Below are positions 1 through 8,505 of a DNA stretch of 34,269 bases, one piece after another. The stretch is from Kiritimatiellia bacterium (GTDB taxonomy: Bacteria > Verrucomicrobiota > Kiritimatiellia > RFP12 > UBA1067), in NCBI GenBank assembly GCA_017962315.1, contig JAGCVN010000053.1, positions 1 to 34,269 on the forward strand, given 5' to 3'. The first letter of the stretch is position 1; every line of letters begins with the position of its first letter. Both the position numbers and the translations under genes were made by a program. The notes beneath the pieces are model-generated. The model searched no databases, was not told the DNA's origin, and was given only the letters and a program-made list of their open reading frames with translations.

Positions 1-274
1 GATAAATGGCATTTTCGAGGCAAGCCCCCCGCCCGCGCTCCGCACGGGAATGTAGATGGGGATAAGTTTCTGGAAACAACATGGACAACTCAAAACAACG
101 TTTGCTTCTTCCGCGCACAACCATGCGCGGTTTTGAAAACGCCGCGTTGTTACGCGGCGAAAGAAGGATGTTGTCTTTACAAGTTGTTTCGGTTGTCACC
201 AATCGAACTTACAGGCAAGACGCGGAGGCGCAAAGGAATCGGTTGGCGGGCAGAGGGGACGCTGCCCCTCCCAA
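1..274 (+). repeat. Dispersed structured repeat, copy 1 (5' end cut by window edge)
   Basis: About 270 bp that match 18042-18376 closely in the same orientation. It holds a 34-bp GC-rich block (24-57), a hairpin with arms 111-117 and 124-130 (CCGCGCA/TGCGCGG), and a second hairpin with 8-bp arms 140-147 and 152-159 (CGCCGCGT/ACGCGGCG, loop TGTT). After these comes a conserved A/T-richer stretch to about 230 and a GGGCAG...CTGCCC hairpin at 248-267. In copy 2 the 8-bp stem is kept with one compensated base pair, which suggests selection on a folded RNA or DNA. Short ORFs across it are not convincing. It lies 3' of pheT, on the strand opposite to that gene's coding strand. The family is not recognised. 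Confidence 0.8.
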
Positions 275-509
275 ATCTCTACACGCGGGCTGATTTTCTC
301 TTTACACGAGTACGCACCCCGCCGTCGCGGGAGGGGTAACGTCTCCGTTGCCCTTTCTCTGCAGCTCTGCTCCCCCTGCGTTAAAATTTTGCACGCTTGT
401 CCATAGGAGGTAACGGGACACGTTCCGGAGGGCAGCGGAGAGCTGCCCCTCTTTGCATCTCCACGTTTCAATCAGAACTCGCGTAGTATCCGTCTGCAAA
501 GAACGCACA
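275..509. other. Non-coding gap downstream of pheT
   Basis: No convincing gene. The visible structure is a hairpin with 7-bp arms at 430-436 and 442-448 (GGGCAGC/GCTGCCC, loop GGAGA). It resembles the GGGCAG hairpin at 248-267, and both are followed by CCTC and a CATCTC/ATCTCT-like tail, so this may be a diverged partial copy of the end of the repeat. Read on the minus strand it could lie in the pheT 3' UTR, but no T-run follows, so it is not a standard intrinsic terminator. Confidence 0.5.
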
Positions 510-2930
510 TCACGCGCCTTCGCGGACCTCTACTTTCAGCTGGTCTTTCAGCGTCTGGATGATCTTGCGGAAGGCAGCGTTCACCTCGTCGTCCGTCAAG
601 GTGCGGTCGGGTGCCCGGAAGGCCATCGTATAGGCAACGCTCCGGCGCCCCACCCCGATCTGTTTCGACGTGAACGTGTCAAACAGTTCCACCGTCGTCA
701 AAGTCGCGGGAGCGTTGGAACGGATCGCCTCGACGATCTTCGCATGCGTCAACGCCTCGTCGGCGATAAAGGCGACATCGCGGCGGATTTCAGGGAACAG
801 CGGAGGCGGTTGTACCGTTCCGCCCGTCTGATCCACATTTTTTACGAGAGCGGAGAATTTGAATTCCGCCAGTGCCATCGGCCCGGTCATGCGCCAGGGG
901 TGGCGAAGCTCGCGTTTGACAAGCCCCATCACACCGATCTTCTGGTTGTTGAGTTTCACCTCCACGCTCCATCCCGGCTCGAACGCCGGATGGTCGGCAA
1001 GCTTGAACTCCGCCGTCCCCGCATGGAGCGCATCGATCAGGGATTCGACCGCGCCCTTCATCCACAACATGCATTCCTCGTTGGAAACGGGACGGCGGCG
1101 GTCGATCGGCGAACGCCCGGCAGGTCCCATCAGACCGAGGGAAAGTTTCTCTTCCTCGTGCGGGATACCACGCGGATCGGCGAAAAAGGTACGCCCAATT
1201 TCAAAGAGCATGGCGGATTCCGTCTGGCGCGAGAAGTTCCTTCCAAGCGAATCCAGCAACTGCGGCAGGAGGGAGGGACGGAGTACGCCGTAATCCCCGC
1301 TGACGGGGTTGGGCAGGACGACGCGCCGCTTCTGGTCACGGGTGTCGAAGGCGTCAAGCATCTTGGCGGAGAGGAAACTGTAGTGCATGGCCTCGGAGAA
1401 GCCGAGGCCGAGCAACACCTCGCGGCAGCGGGCCTTACGGTAGAACGGACGGTCATCCAGCGTCGAGACGGAGGTCGCATCCGGCATCCGGTCGGGGATC
1501 TTGTCAAGTCCGTGGATCCGGGCGATCTCTTCGACCAGATCCGCCTCCAGCGTGAGGTCGAGCCGCCAGGAGGGGATCTCGAAGATCGCCTTCGCGTCGT
1601 CCTTTTCAACCACCTTCAAGCCGAGGCCGGTGAGGATGTCGAGCATTTCCTTCGTCTCGATGTCCACGCCGATCATGCTGCGGACGCGGGCGAAGGAGAG
1701 CGGGACGCGGACCGGGGTCTTGTCACGGTTATCGACATCGATCACGCCTTTCGCCGCCGTCCCGCCGCCGAGACGGACAAGGAGGGAAACGGCGCGGCGG
1801 CTCGCCCAGTCGGCGAGCGCGGTGTCGATGCCGCGAATGTAGCGGTACGAAGCCTCCGTCGCAAGTCCGAGCTTGCCCGCCGTGAACTTGGTGGCGACAG
1901 GTTCGAACAACGCGCTCTCGATCAAGACATTCTCGGTGCCGGGGGCAATCTCACTCCCCTCGCCGCCCATGACGCCGGCTACGGCGGTCGGCTTCTCCGC
2001 GTCGGCGATGACCAACATGGTGGGATCAAGTTTCCGTTCCACGCCGTCAAGCGTGCGAATCTTTTCGCCTTCGGCGGCGCGGCGCACGACGATGGCACGG
2101 TCGGCAAGCGTCCGGTAATCAAAGGCGTGGAGCGGATTGCCGCACTCCAGCATCACATAGTTCGTGACATCGACGATCAACGAGATCGAACGCACCCCGC
2201 ACATCTCCAGGCGGTGCGCCAGCCAGTCGGGGGATTTACCATCCTTCACGCCGGTCAACACGCGCGCCGTGTAGCGGGGGCAGAGATCCGGCGCGTCCAC
2301 GCGGACGCTCGTGAAGGTTTCGACCGGATCGCCGGACTCGACGAACGAGACGTCCGGCAATTTGACCGGACGTCCGAGAATAGCCGCGAACTCGCGGGCG
2401 ATGCCGATGATGGAGAGGCAGTCCGAACGGTTCCAGGTGATCTCCAGATCCAGTACGGCTTCAGGTTTGGGAAGGAGCGTGTTCATCTTCGTCCCGGGGG
2501 CGACGGCGGGATCCAGCTCCATGATGCCCGAGTGGTCTTCCGAAATCTTCAGTTCGGCGGACGAGCACAGCATACCGTTGCTTTCCACGCCACGAAGCTT
2601 GCGCGGCACGATCGTGAAATCGCCGCCGGGAACATACGCGCCGAGTTTCGCGAACGGGGTCTTCAGCCCGGTCCTGACATTCGGTGCGCCGCAGACGACC
2701 TGATAGACGGATTCGCCGTCTGAAACCTTGCAGACGTGCATGTGGTCGCTGTCGGGGTGCGGTTCGCAACTCAAGACCTCACCGACGACGATCTGGTCGC
2801 CCAGCTCCGCGCCCGTCATCTCGATCCCTTCGACCTCGACGCCGGAAAACGTCAACTTGTCCGCCAACTCCTGCACGGAGAGGTCGCTCACATCCACATA
2901 CTCGTTCAACCAGCTAACAGGTAATTTCAT
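510..2930 (-). CDS. pheT: Phenylalanine--tRNA ligase beta subunit
   Basis: Beta chain of the cytoplasmic alpha2beta2 phenylalanyl-tRNA synthetase, which charges tRNA-Phe. The start MKLPVSWLNEYV is typical of the family. An EMAP-like tRNA-binding domain follows (about 40-150, with PHPDSDHMHVCKV), then B3/B4 editing and B5 domains (about 200-480), a catalytic-like core, and a C-terminal ferredoxin-fold anticodon-binding domain (last 95 residues, starting near PPLFPEIRRDVAF). At 806 aa it is close to the E. coli protein (795). The ATG at 2930 is chosen because GAGG lies 6 nt upstream; the longer frame would need a TTG four codons earlier. Unusually, pheS is not directly upstream: the neighbour is the divergent EF-G paralogue, so pheT appears to be transcribed alone from its own promoter. 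Confidence 0.97.
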   Translation of the reverse strand: MKLPVSWLNEYVDVSDLSVQELADKLTFSGVEVEGIEMTGAELGDQIVVGEVLSCEPHPDSDHMHVCKVSDGESVYQVVCGAPNVRTGLKTPFAKLGAYVPGGDFTIVPRKLRGVESNGMLCSSAELKISEDHSGIMELDPAVAPGTKMNTLLPKPEAVLDLEITWNRSDCLSIIGIAREFAAILGRPVKLPDVSFVESGDPVETFTSVRVDAPDLCPRYTARVLTGVKDGKSPDWLAHRLEMCGVRSISLIVDVTNYVMLECGNPLHAFDYRTLADRAIVVRRAAEGEKIRTLDGVERKLDPTMLVIADAEKPTAVAGVMGGEGSEIAPGTENVLIESALFEPVATKFTAGKLGLATEASYRYIRGIDTALADWASRRAVSLLVRLGGGTAAKGVIDVDNRDKTPVRVPLSFARVRSMIGVDIETKEMLDILTGLGLKVVEKDDAKAIFEIPSWRLDLTLEADLVEEIARIHGLDKIPDRMPDATSVSTLDDRPFYRKARCREVLLGLGFSEAMHYSFLSAKMLDAFDTRDQKRRVVLPNPVSGDYGVLRPSLLPQLLDSLGRNFSRQTESAMLFEIGRTFFADPRGIPHEEEKLSLGLMGPAGRSPIDRRRPVSNEECMLWMKGAVESLIDALHAGTAEFKLADHPAFEPGWSVEVKLNNQKIGVMGLVKRELRHPWRMTGPMALAEFKFSALVKNVDQTGGTVQPPPLFPEIRRDVAFIADEALTHAKIVEAIRSNAPATLTTVELFDTFTSKQIGVGRRSVAYTMAFRAPDRTLTDDEVNAAFRKIIQTLKDQLKVEVREGA

Positions 2931-2959
2931 GGTAATCCTCAACGAAAAAAAGTTCCGTT

Positions 2960-2989
2960 AGGATAACACCTCTCAGCCCCCTTCTTCAA
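2960..2989 (-). promoter_or_regulatory. Predicted promoter of pheT
   Basis: Minus-strand -35 TTGAAG (2989-2984), 18-bp spacer, -10 TATCCT (2965-2960), about 30 bp from the pheT ATG. A reasonable match to a housekeeping sigma promoter; predicted from sequence only. Confidence 0.5.
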
Positions 2990-3014
2990 GCGTAAAATCG
3001 CCTTTCCATTCTTC

Positions 3015-3043
3015 TTGCCTTGCAGGGGGGAAACCTGTATACT
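3015..3043 (+). promoter_or_regulatory. Predicted promoter of the EF-G paralogue/ybaB/recR unit
   Basis: -35 TTGCCT (3015-3020), exact 17-bp spacer, -10 TATACT (3038-3043). A start near 3050 would give a 5' UTR of about 110 nt. The leader is G-rich and contains a possible GGGG/CCCC hairpin near 3114-3135. Confidence 0.6.
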
Positions 3044-3160
3044 AACCAACAAAAGATGCGACGGGTGTGTAGCCGTGTGGCTTCGGGCGCCTGTGCGGAT
3101 TGGAACAAGCGACGGGGGGGACGACCCTTCCCCGTGCGCGCAAACAAAGGGACGAAGACG

Positions 3161-5185
3161 ATGCAAGTACCGATTGCCAATGTTCGTAATTTTGCCATTT
3201 TGGGTCATAGTGGAAGCGGGAAGACGACGCTCACGGATTCCATGGCGTACATCCTGAAAATCAATGACCGGCTTGGAAATGTGGCCAACGGGTCGAGTGT
3301 TTCCGACACGTCGGATGAGGAAAAGGCCCGCAAGATTTCGATTTTTGCCAGTCCGTTCATGGCCCCCTACACGGTCGATGGGACGGAATATAAGTTTGTT
3401 TTCACAGACACGCCCGGCGCCCCCGGATTCTACGGGCAGATGCGAGGGGCCATCCGCGCCGCCGATTTCGCCTTGATCGTGGTCGACGCCTCCTCCGGCG
3501 TGCAGGTCGGGACGCGCCGCGCCTGGCGCGCCTGCAAGAGCCACGGGCTCGCCTCAATCGCGTTCGCCCTCACCGGACTCGACAAGGAAAACGCCGATCC
3601 GCTGAAAGCGCTTGAATCCATCCGCGCCGCCTTCGGCAAGAACTGTGCGCCGGTCACGATCCCGATCGACGGCAAGATCGTCAACATCCTCGACCGGGAG
3701 GAGCTTCCGGCAGAGCTCTCCGAGATCAAAACCCAGCTTTGCGAGTCGGCCGCCGAGACCGACGAGGCGTTGATGAACGAATACTTCGAGAACGGGACGC
3801 TCCCTGCGGCGACGATCCGCAAGGGGCTGCACACGGGGATCGCGGAAGGGGCCATCCATCCTGTCTACTGCATCACCCCGCTGAAAGAAGAGGGTGTCCG
3901 CGAAATGCTGGACAGTCTCTGCCGCCTGCTGCCCGCGCCGGGAAGCCGCGCGTTCATTGCCGCGGACGGCACGAGAATCGAGCCTGACCCCGCCGCGCCG
4001 GTCGTCGCGCAGATCTGGAAGACGTCGGTCGATCCGTTCCTGGGGCAGCTCAGCTACGTCCGCGTCTATTCGGGCACCCTGAAGCCGGGCATGGCGTTGC
4101 AGAACAACGGCCAAGAAGGCGCGCCACAGGAAAACGTCTCCGGCCTGCTTCAGGTCATCGGCAAAAAGCAGACGCAGATCGCCGAAGCCTGTCCGGGGGA
4201 CATCGTCGCCATCCCGAAACTGAAGAATTCGCACACGGGCGACACCCTAGCCACCGCCGGTTGCTCGACGGCCATGCAGCCGATTGACTTCCCCGCGCCG
4301 GTCACCTGGGCCGCCGTTACCGCGAAGACCCAGGCGGACGACGACAAGCTCGGGACCGCCATCCGGCGCCTGCTTGAGAGCGACGCCACGCTCCAGTGCG
4401 AGAAGAGCGTCGCAACGAAAGAGCTTGTCTTGAAGGGTATCGGCGACGTGCATCTCGATGTCGCGGTAGCCCTGCTCAAGTCCCAGTCCAACGTCAACGT
4501 CACCCTCTCCGTCCCGAAAGTCCCCTACCGCGAGACCGTGACCGGCAAGGGCGACGGACATTACAAGCACAAGAAGCAGTCCGGCGGACACGGCCAGTAC
4601 GCGGAGGTCTACCTCCACATCGAGCCGCTTCCGGAAGGCGAGACCGACTGGTTCATTGACGAGATCAAGGGCGGCGTCATCCCCGGCAACTTCATCCCCG
4701 CTATCGAGAAGGGTATCACCGAGACCATGCTCGCCGGCCCGCTCGCCGGGTATCCCGTCCAGGACGTCCGTTCCCGCGTCTACTTCGGCTCCTACCACGA
4801 AGTCGACTCTTCGGAAATGGCGTTCAAGATCGCGACGCGCAACGCCTTCCGCGAGGGTGTGCTCAACGCCAAGCCTGTCCTGCTGGAACCGGTCATGGAG
4901 TTGAAGATCACGATTCCAGACGCCTTCATGGGCGCGGTCACCGGCGACATGCCTCACAAGCGCGGCCGCCTGATCGGCATGGAAGCCGTCTCCGACGGGA
5001 TGCAGGTAATCACCGCCGAGGCGCCGATCGCGGAACTCTTCCGCTACACGGCGGAACTCCGTTCGATGACCGGCGGCCAGGGCGAGTACACGATGACTTT
5101 CGCCCGGTACGAGCGCGTGCCCGAAAACATCGCGCAGAAGATCATCGCCGCGCACAAGGCGGAAGCCACGCAGGAAGACGAATAG
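3161..5185 (+). CDS. Elongation factor G-like translational GTPase (EF-G paralogue)
   Basis: A 674-aa protein with the full EF-G architecture: GTPase domain (about 1-270), domain II (about 300-380), and domains III-V, with GGHGQY in domain IV and a MPHKRGRLIGM domain V segment. The GTPase motifs are not canonical. The P-loop is GHSGSGKT (15-22) instead of GHIDAGKT. G2 reads RKISI instead of RGITI. G3 is DTPGAPGF, with Ala where EF-G has the catalytic His (DTPGHVDF). G4 reads TGLD instead of NKxD. This fits an EF-G2/FusA2-type paralogue rather than the main elongation factor; its exact role is unknown. The start is set by AAAGGG upstream of ATG 3161 and by homology beginning at MQVPIANVRNFAI. 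It leads a unit with ybaB and recR. Confidence 0.9.
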   Translation: MQVPIANVRNFAILGHSGSGKTTLTDSMAYILKINDRLGNVANGSSVSDTSDEEKARKISIFASPFMAPYTVDGTEYKFVFTDTPGAPGFYGQMRGAIRAADFALIVVDASSGVQVGTRRAWRACKSHGLASIAFALTGLDKENADPLKALESIRAAFGKNCAPVTIPIDGKIVNILDREELPAELSEIKTQLCESAAETDEALMNEYFENGTLPAATIRKGLHTGIAEGAIHPVYCITPLKEEGVREMLDSLCRLLPAPGSRAFIAADGTRIEPDPAAPVVAQIWKTSVDPFLGQLSYVRVYSGTLKPGMALQNNGQEGAPQENVSGLLQVIGKKQTQIAEACPGDIVAIPKLKNSHTGDTLATAGCSTAMQPIDFPAPVTWAAVTAKTQADDDKLGTAIRRLLESDATLQCEKSVATKELVLKGIGDVHLDVAVALLKSQSNVNVTLSVPKVPYRETVTGKGDGHYKHKKQSGGHGQYAEVYLHIEPLPEGETDWFIDEIKGGVIPGNFIPAIEKGITETMLAGPLAGYPVQDVRSRVYFGSYHEVDSSEMAFKIATRNAFREGVLNAKPVLLEPVMELKITIPDAFMGAVTGDMPHKRGRLIGMEAVSDGMQVITAEAPIAELFRYTAELRSMTGGQGEYTMTFARYERVPENIAQKIIAAHKAEATQEDE

Positions 5186-5214
5186 TTTTTCGAACATCAC
5201 GGAGAGTTATCCAA

Positions 5215-5580
5215 ATGGGTATTATCGATCAGGTAAAACAGGCCATGGCCCTCCGCAAGGAGGCACAAAAAATCCAGTCGGAAGTCGAACGCCTTTCGTT
5301 CAAGTACGAGAACGGCGGGATTGCCTGTGAAGCCCGCGGGGACATGACAGTCACATCCATCACCATCGCGGACGACGTCGTGAAGGAAGTCCTGTCCGGC
5401 AAACCGGACAAGTTCAACACGATGCTGGTAAACGTCATCAACGGCGCACTCGGCGGCGTCAAGAAAAAGACGCAGGAGATGATGCAGCAGATGATGATGA
5501 ACCAGGGTGGCGACGAAGGCGCCGGCGGTGGCGGCGGCGGAATGTCCGCCATGTCGGCCCTGGGCAAGTTGTTCAAGTAA
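5215..5580 (+). CDS. ybaB: YbaB/EbfC family nucleoid-associated protein
   Basis: A 121-aa homologue of YbaB/EbfC, a small dimeric DNA-binding protein that coats the nucleoid and is often encoded next to recR. The family signature is the helical start (IDQVKQAMALRKEAQKIQ) followed by the beta sheet GGIACEARGDMTVTSITIAD. The C-terminus is unusual: a Met/Gln stretch (MMQQMMMNQ) and a run of glycines before a conserved-looking SALGKLFK end. It lies 29 bp after the EF-G paralogue, with GGAGAG upstream of the ATG. Fusions or linkage of dnaX-ybaB-recR are common; dnaX is absent here. Confidence 0.93.
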   Translation: MGIIDQVKQAMALRKEAQKIQSEVERLSFKYENGGIACEARGDMTVTSITIADDVVKEVLSGKPDKFNTMLVNVINGALGGVKKKTQEMMQQMMMNQGGDEGAGGGGGGMSAMSALGKLFK

Positions 5581-5589
5581 AAAAACGTG

Positions 5590-5624
5590 CGGGGCAGGCG
5601 TCAAGCCTGCCCCGCCTGTATTTT
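5590..5624 (+). terminator. Strong hairpin between ybaB and recR
   Basis: A perfect 10-bp stem CGGGGCAGGC/GCCTGCCCCG with loop GTCAA (5590-5614), then TATTTT. It looks like an intrinsic terminator with a short T-run, placed directly before recR, so it may attenuate recR expression or stabilise the upstream mRNA. Confidence 0.6.
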
Positions 5625-5632
5625 GAAACGCC

Positions 5633-6232
5633 ATGATCCCCCCCGTCCAAGAGTTGATCCGCGCGCTCTCCAAACTTCCCGGCCTAGGCTCGCGCTCCGC
5701 CGAACGCGCCGCGCTCGCCCTTCTGCGGAAACCGGAACTGCTGTCCGACCCGCTCGTAGCGGCCCTTCAGTCCGCGCGCCGGAACGTGCAGTGCTGCCCG
5801 GTCTGCGGCGGATTCACTTCGCTCGACTGCGTGCCGTGCAACCTTTGCACAGACGTGACACGCGACGAGACGCTTCTCTGCGTAGTCGAAGAACCCTCGG
5901 ACATCTACGCACTGGAACGTTCCGGCGCGTTCAAGGGACGTTACCATGCGCTCATGGGAAAACTCTCCCCTTCCCGCCAGACCGGAATCTCCGAACTCCG
6001 TATCCGAGAATTGTTGAAACGGATTTCCGAGGGCATCGTGAAAGAAGTCCTGCTGGCATTGAGTACGGACATGGAAGGCGACGCGACAGCCGGATTCATC
6101 GCCGAGCAACTCCACGAAACGGGCGTCCGCGTGACCCGCCTCGCCTTTGGACTGCCCGCCGACAGCGGGGTCGCCTACTCCGACCCTCTCACACTCAAGC
6201 GAGCGATCACCGGCCGCATCGGTTGTTACTAG
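5633..6232 (+). CDS. recR: Recombination mediator protein RecR
   Basis: A 199-aa protein of the RecFOR pathway, which helps load RecA onto SSB-coated gaps. It shows a helix-hairpin-helix (LSKLPGLGSRSAERAAL, about 12-28), a four-cysteine zinc finger (C55, C58, C69, C72), a Toprim domain (LCVVEEPSDIYALER onward) and the C-terminal motif SGVAYSDPLTLKRAITGR. Full length. No clear Shine-Dalgarno precedes the ATG, and a strong hairpin lies between ybaB and this start, so translation or transcription may be tuned separately from ybaB. Confidence 0.97.
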   Translation: MIPPVQELIRALSKLPGLGSRSAERAALALLRKPELLSDPLVAALQSARRNVQCCPVCGGFTSLDCVPCNLCTDVTRDETLLCVVEEPSDIYALERSGAFKGRYHALMGKLSPSRQTGISELRIRELLKRISEGIVKEVLLALSTDMEGDATAGFIAEQLHETGVRVTRLAFGLPADSGVAYSDPLTLKRAITGRIGCY

Positions 6233-6306
6233 GCAACCCGTCGCCCGCGCCTTACACGGGAAGACAAATAGAGAGAAGGTGTGTCACGCGGGCGGGGCGA
6301 ACCGTC

Positions 6307-6342
6307 CCGGCGAACCGGATGCGCCGGCTTTTCTTCGTTTTT
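6307..6342 (+). terminator. Rho-independent terminator after recR
   Basis: Stem CCGGCG (6307-6312)/CGCCGG (6322-6327) followed by CTTTTCTTCGTTTTT. Ends the EF-G paralogue/ybaB/recR unit before the kinase promoter. Confidence 0.65.
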
Positions 6343-6389
6343 GTGGAAGTCCAGAAACATCCTGCTATGGAATGATAGCGAGTTTACAT

Positions 6390-6418
6390 TTGCGCTTCGC
6401 GAATGGGGATGGTATAGT
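6390..6418 (+). promoter_or_regulatory. Predicted promoter of the sugar kinase/yicC/maf operon
   Basis: -35 TTGCGC (6390-6395), 17-bp spacer, -10 TATAGT (6413-6418), about 80 bp ahead of the kinase ATG at 6501. Confidence 0.6.
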
Positions 6419-6500
6419 TTTCGCCGTTCCGGCGCGAAGGTAAAACAAAAGACGGCCTTGGGTTGGCATGTCTTCGAAAAGCGCGGACGGCGAGGTAACA

Positions 6501-7601
6501 ATGGCGAAATTGTCGATAAAAGACGCGGCGGCCTGTCAGTACGACGAGGTTTCGCTGGGCGAGGTTATGCTGCGACTGGATCCGGGAGAGAGGCGCGTGC
6601 GTAACGCCCGGTCGTTCGATGTCTGGGAAGGCGGCGGCGAATACAACGTCGCGCGCGGCTTGCGCAAGTGTTTCGGACTCCGGACCGCAATCGTCACGGC
6701 CCTCCCGGAAAACGACATCGCGAAACTCGTTGAAGAATTGATCCTCGCGGGCGGCGTCGATACCGGTTGGATCAGGTGGATGCCGTTCGACGGGATCGGC
6801 GCGAACTGCCGCGTCGGGTTGAACTTCACCGAACGCGGATACGGCGTCAGGGGGGCGCTCGGCGTGAGCGACCGGGGCCATTCCGCCGCATCACAACTGA
6901 AACCGGGTGATATCGACTGGGAGCGGCTTTTCGGAAAACACGGCGCCCGTTGGCTGCATACGGGCGGAATCTACGCCGCCCTCTCGGAAACCGCCCCGCT
7001 CGTCATCGAAGAGGCGATGGCCGCAGCCCGGCGGAACGGCACGGTCATTTCCTACGATCTCAACTACCGCCCTTCCCTCTGGAAGCGTTACGGCGGTCTG
7101 GCGAAATGCCGCGAGGTCAACCGGCGACTGGCGAAGTACGTGGATGTGATGATCGGCAACGAAGAGGATTTCACCGCCTGTCTCGGTCTGGAGGTGGAAG
7201 GCGTCGACGCCAATCTCTCCCGCCTTCCGGTAGAAGGGTTCCAGTCGATGATCCGCCGCGCCGTGCAGGAATACCCGAATTTCAAAGTCTGCGCGACAAC
7301 CCTCAGGACCGTGCAAACCGCCTCCGTCAACGACTGGAGCGCGATCTGCTGGTACGACGGCGCGTTCTACCGGGCACCGCAGATGGACGGGCTCGCGATT
7401 CTGGACCGCGTGGGCGGGGGCGATTCTTTCGCCTCCGGCCTTATCTACGGTTTCCTGACGTATCAAGACGGACAGAAAGCGGTGGACTTCGGGTGTGCGC
7501 ACGGCGCACTGGCGATGACCACGCCGGGCGACACGTCGATGGCCTCGAAAGCGGAGGTCGAAAAGCTCGTCGCCGGTGGCAGCGCGCGCGTGGTGCGGTA
7601 A
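6501..7601 (+). CDS. PfkB-family sugar kinase, 2-keto-3-deoxygluconate kinase-like
   Basis: A 366-aa ribokinase/PfkB-fold kinase. It has the N-terminal sugar-binding GGGEYNVARGL motif (about 44-54), the DLNYRPSLW segment typical of KdgK-type members, and the C-terminal PfkB signature DRVGGGDSFASGLIYGF with the likely catalytic base near D308. These features suit 2-keto-3-deoxygluconate or a related sugar acid, but substrate cannot be fixed from sequence, and no Entner-Doudoroff or pectin genes lie nearby. The ATG at 6501 has GAGG 5-6 nt upstream and is preferred to the in-frame ATG at 6468. First gene of a probable operon: yicC begins 19 bp downstream. Confidence 0.85.
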   Translation: MAKLSIKDAAACQYDEVSLGEVMLRLDPGERRVRNARSFDVWEGGGEYNVARGLRKCFGLRTAIVTALPENDIAKLVEELILAGGVDTGWIRWMPFDGIGANCRVGLNFTERGYGVRGALGVSDRGHSAASQLKPGDIDWERLFGKHGARWLHTGGIYAALSETAPLVIEEAMAAARRNGTVISYDLNYRPSLWKRYGGLAKCREVNRRLAKYVDVMIGNEEDFTACLGLEVEGVDANLSRLPVEGFQSMIRRAVQEYPNFKVCATTLRTVQTASVNDWSAICWYDGAFYRAPQMDGLAILDRVGGGDSFASGLIYGFLTYQDGQKAVDFGCAHGALAMTTPGDTSMASKAEVEKLVAGGSARVVR

Positions 7602-7620
7602 AGGGGAAGGAAGTTTAGGC

Positions 7621-8505
7621 GTGAATACGGGTATCCACAGCATGACCGGTTTCGGTCGCAGCGAAGCCAGCGACGGGACGTGGAAGGTCACGATCGAAAT
7701 CGGCTCCGTGAACCGGAAACAGTTCGATTGTAACATCACCCTTCCCCGCGAACTAGCCGTATTGGAGGGACGACTCCAATCGTTCATCCGCAGCCGCGTT
7801 TCACGCGGTTACATCAAAGGGTCCGTCGTGATTTCGGCGGTGGAGGGGACGGTACCCGTCCCCAACCTTTCACAACTCCGCCCGCAGATTTCCGCCCTCC
7901 GCGCTGCGGCGGGAGAACTCGGTCTCGCCGACGATCTCTCCGCCTCTTCGTTGTTCGCCTTCCCAGACGCCCTAAAAACCAGCCTCCTGTCGGGAAGTTC
8001 GGAAATCATCTGGCCGCTGCTGGAAAAAGCACTCTCCGCCGCGCTCGACCAGTTGACCGCGATGCGCCGCGCAGAGGGTGAAAACCTCAAGCAGGATCTG
8101 CTTTCGCGCCTCGGCGACCTCCGTCGCATCAAGGAGGAGATCGCCTCGCTCGCACCGTCCGTCCCCCTACGTTACAAAGAGACGTTGGCGAAACGGCTTG
8201 CCACGCTGCTTCCGCCGGAAAATCCCGTCGCGCCGGAACTGTTGGCCCGGGAAGTCGCCGTGTTCGCAGACCATTGCGATATCAGCGAAGAGCTGACCCG
8301 GCTCGACAGCCATTTCCAGCAAGCGGACAAAATTTTCGCGGACGGAGGCGCATGTGGACGCACGCTGGACTTCCTCTGCCAGGAGATGTTCCGGGAAATC
8401 AACACCACGGGGGCGAAGGCGAACGACGCGGAAATCGCCCGACTCGTTATCACATTCAAAACAGGTTTGGAGGCCATTCGTGAACAAGTTCAAAACATCG
8501 AGTAG
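7621..8505 (+). CDS. yicC: YicC family endoribonuclease
   Basis: A 294-aa member of the YicC family, which in E. coli has endoribonuclease activity linked to small-RNA decay. The N-terminal signature IHSMTGFGRSE and the C-terminal segment EMFREINTTGAKANDAEI are clear. The GTG at 7621 fits the usual start a few residues before SMTGFGR and has AAGGAAG upstream; an in-frame GTG at 7576 lies inside the kinase gene and is less likely. The 3' end overlaps the next gene by 26 bp, implying translational coupling. Confidence 0.95.
   Translation: MNTGIHSMTGFGRSEASDGTWKVTIEIGSVNRKQFDCNITLPRELAVLEGRLQSFIRSRVSRGYIKGSVVISAVEGTVPVPNLSQLRPQISALRAAAGELGLADDLSASSLFAFPDALKTSLLSGSSEIIWPLLEKALSAALDQLTAMRRAEGENLKQDLLSRLGDLRRIKEEIASLAPSVPLRYKETLAKRLATLLPPENPVAPELLAREVAVFADHCDISEELTRLDSHFQQADKIFADGGACGRTLDFLCQEMFREINTTGAKANDAEIARLVITFKTGLEAIREQVQNIE

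Noticed and set aside
453-2723. Long plus-strand ORF (756 aa) opposite pheT
   Set aside because: Composition is Arg/His/Asp-rich as expected of an antisense frame in GC-rich coding DNA; pheT on the other strand is unmistakable.
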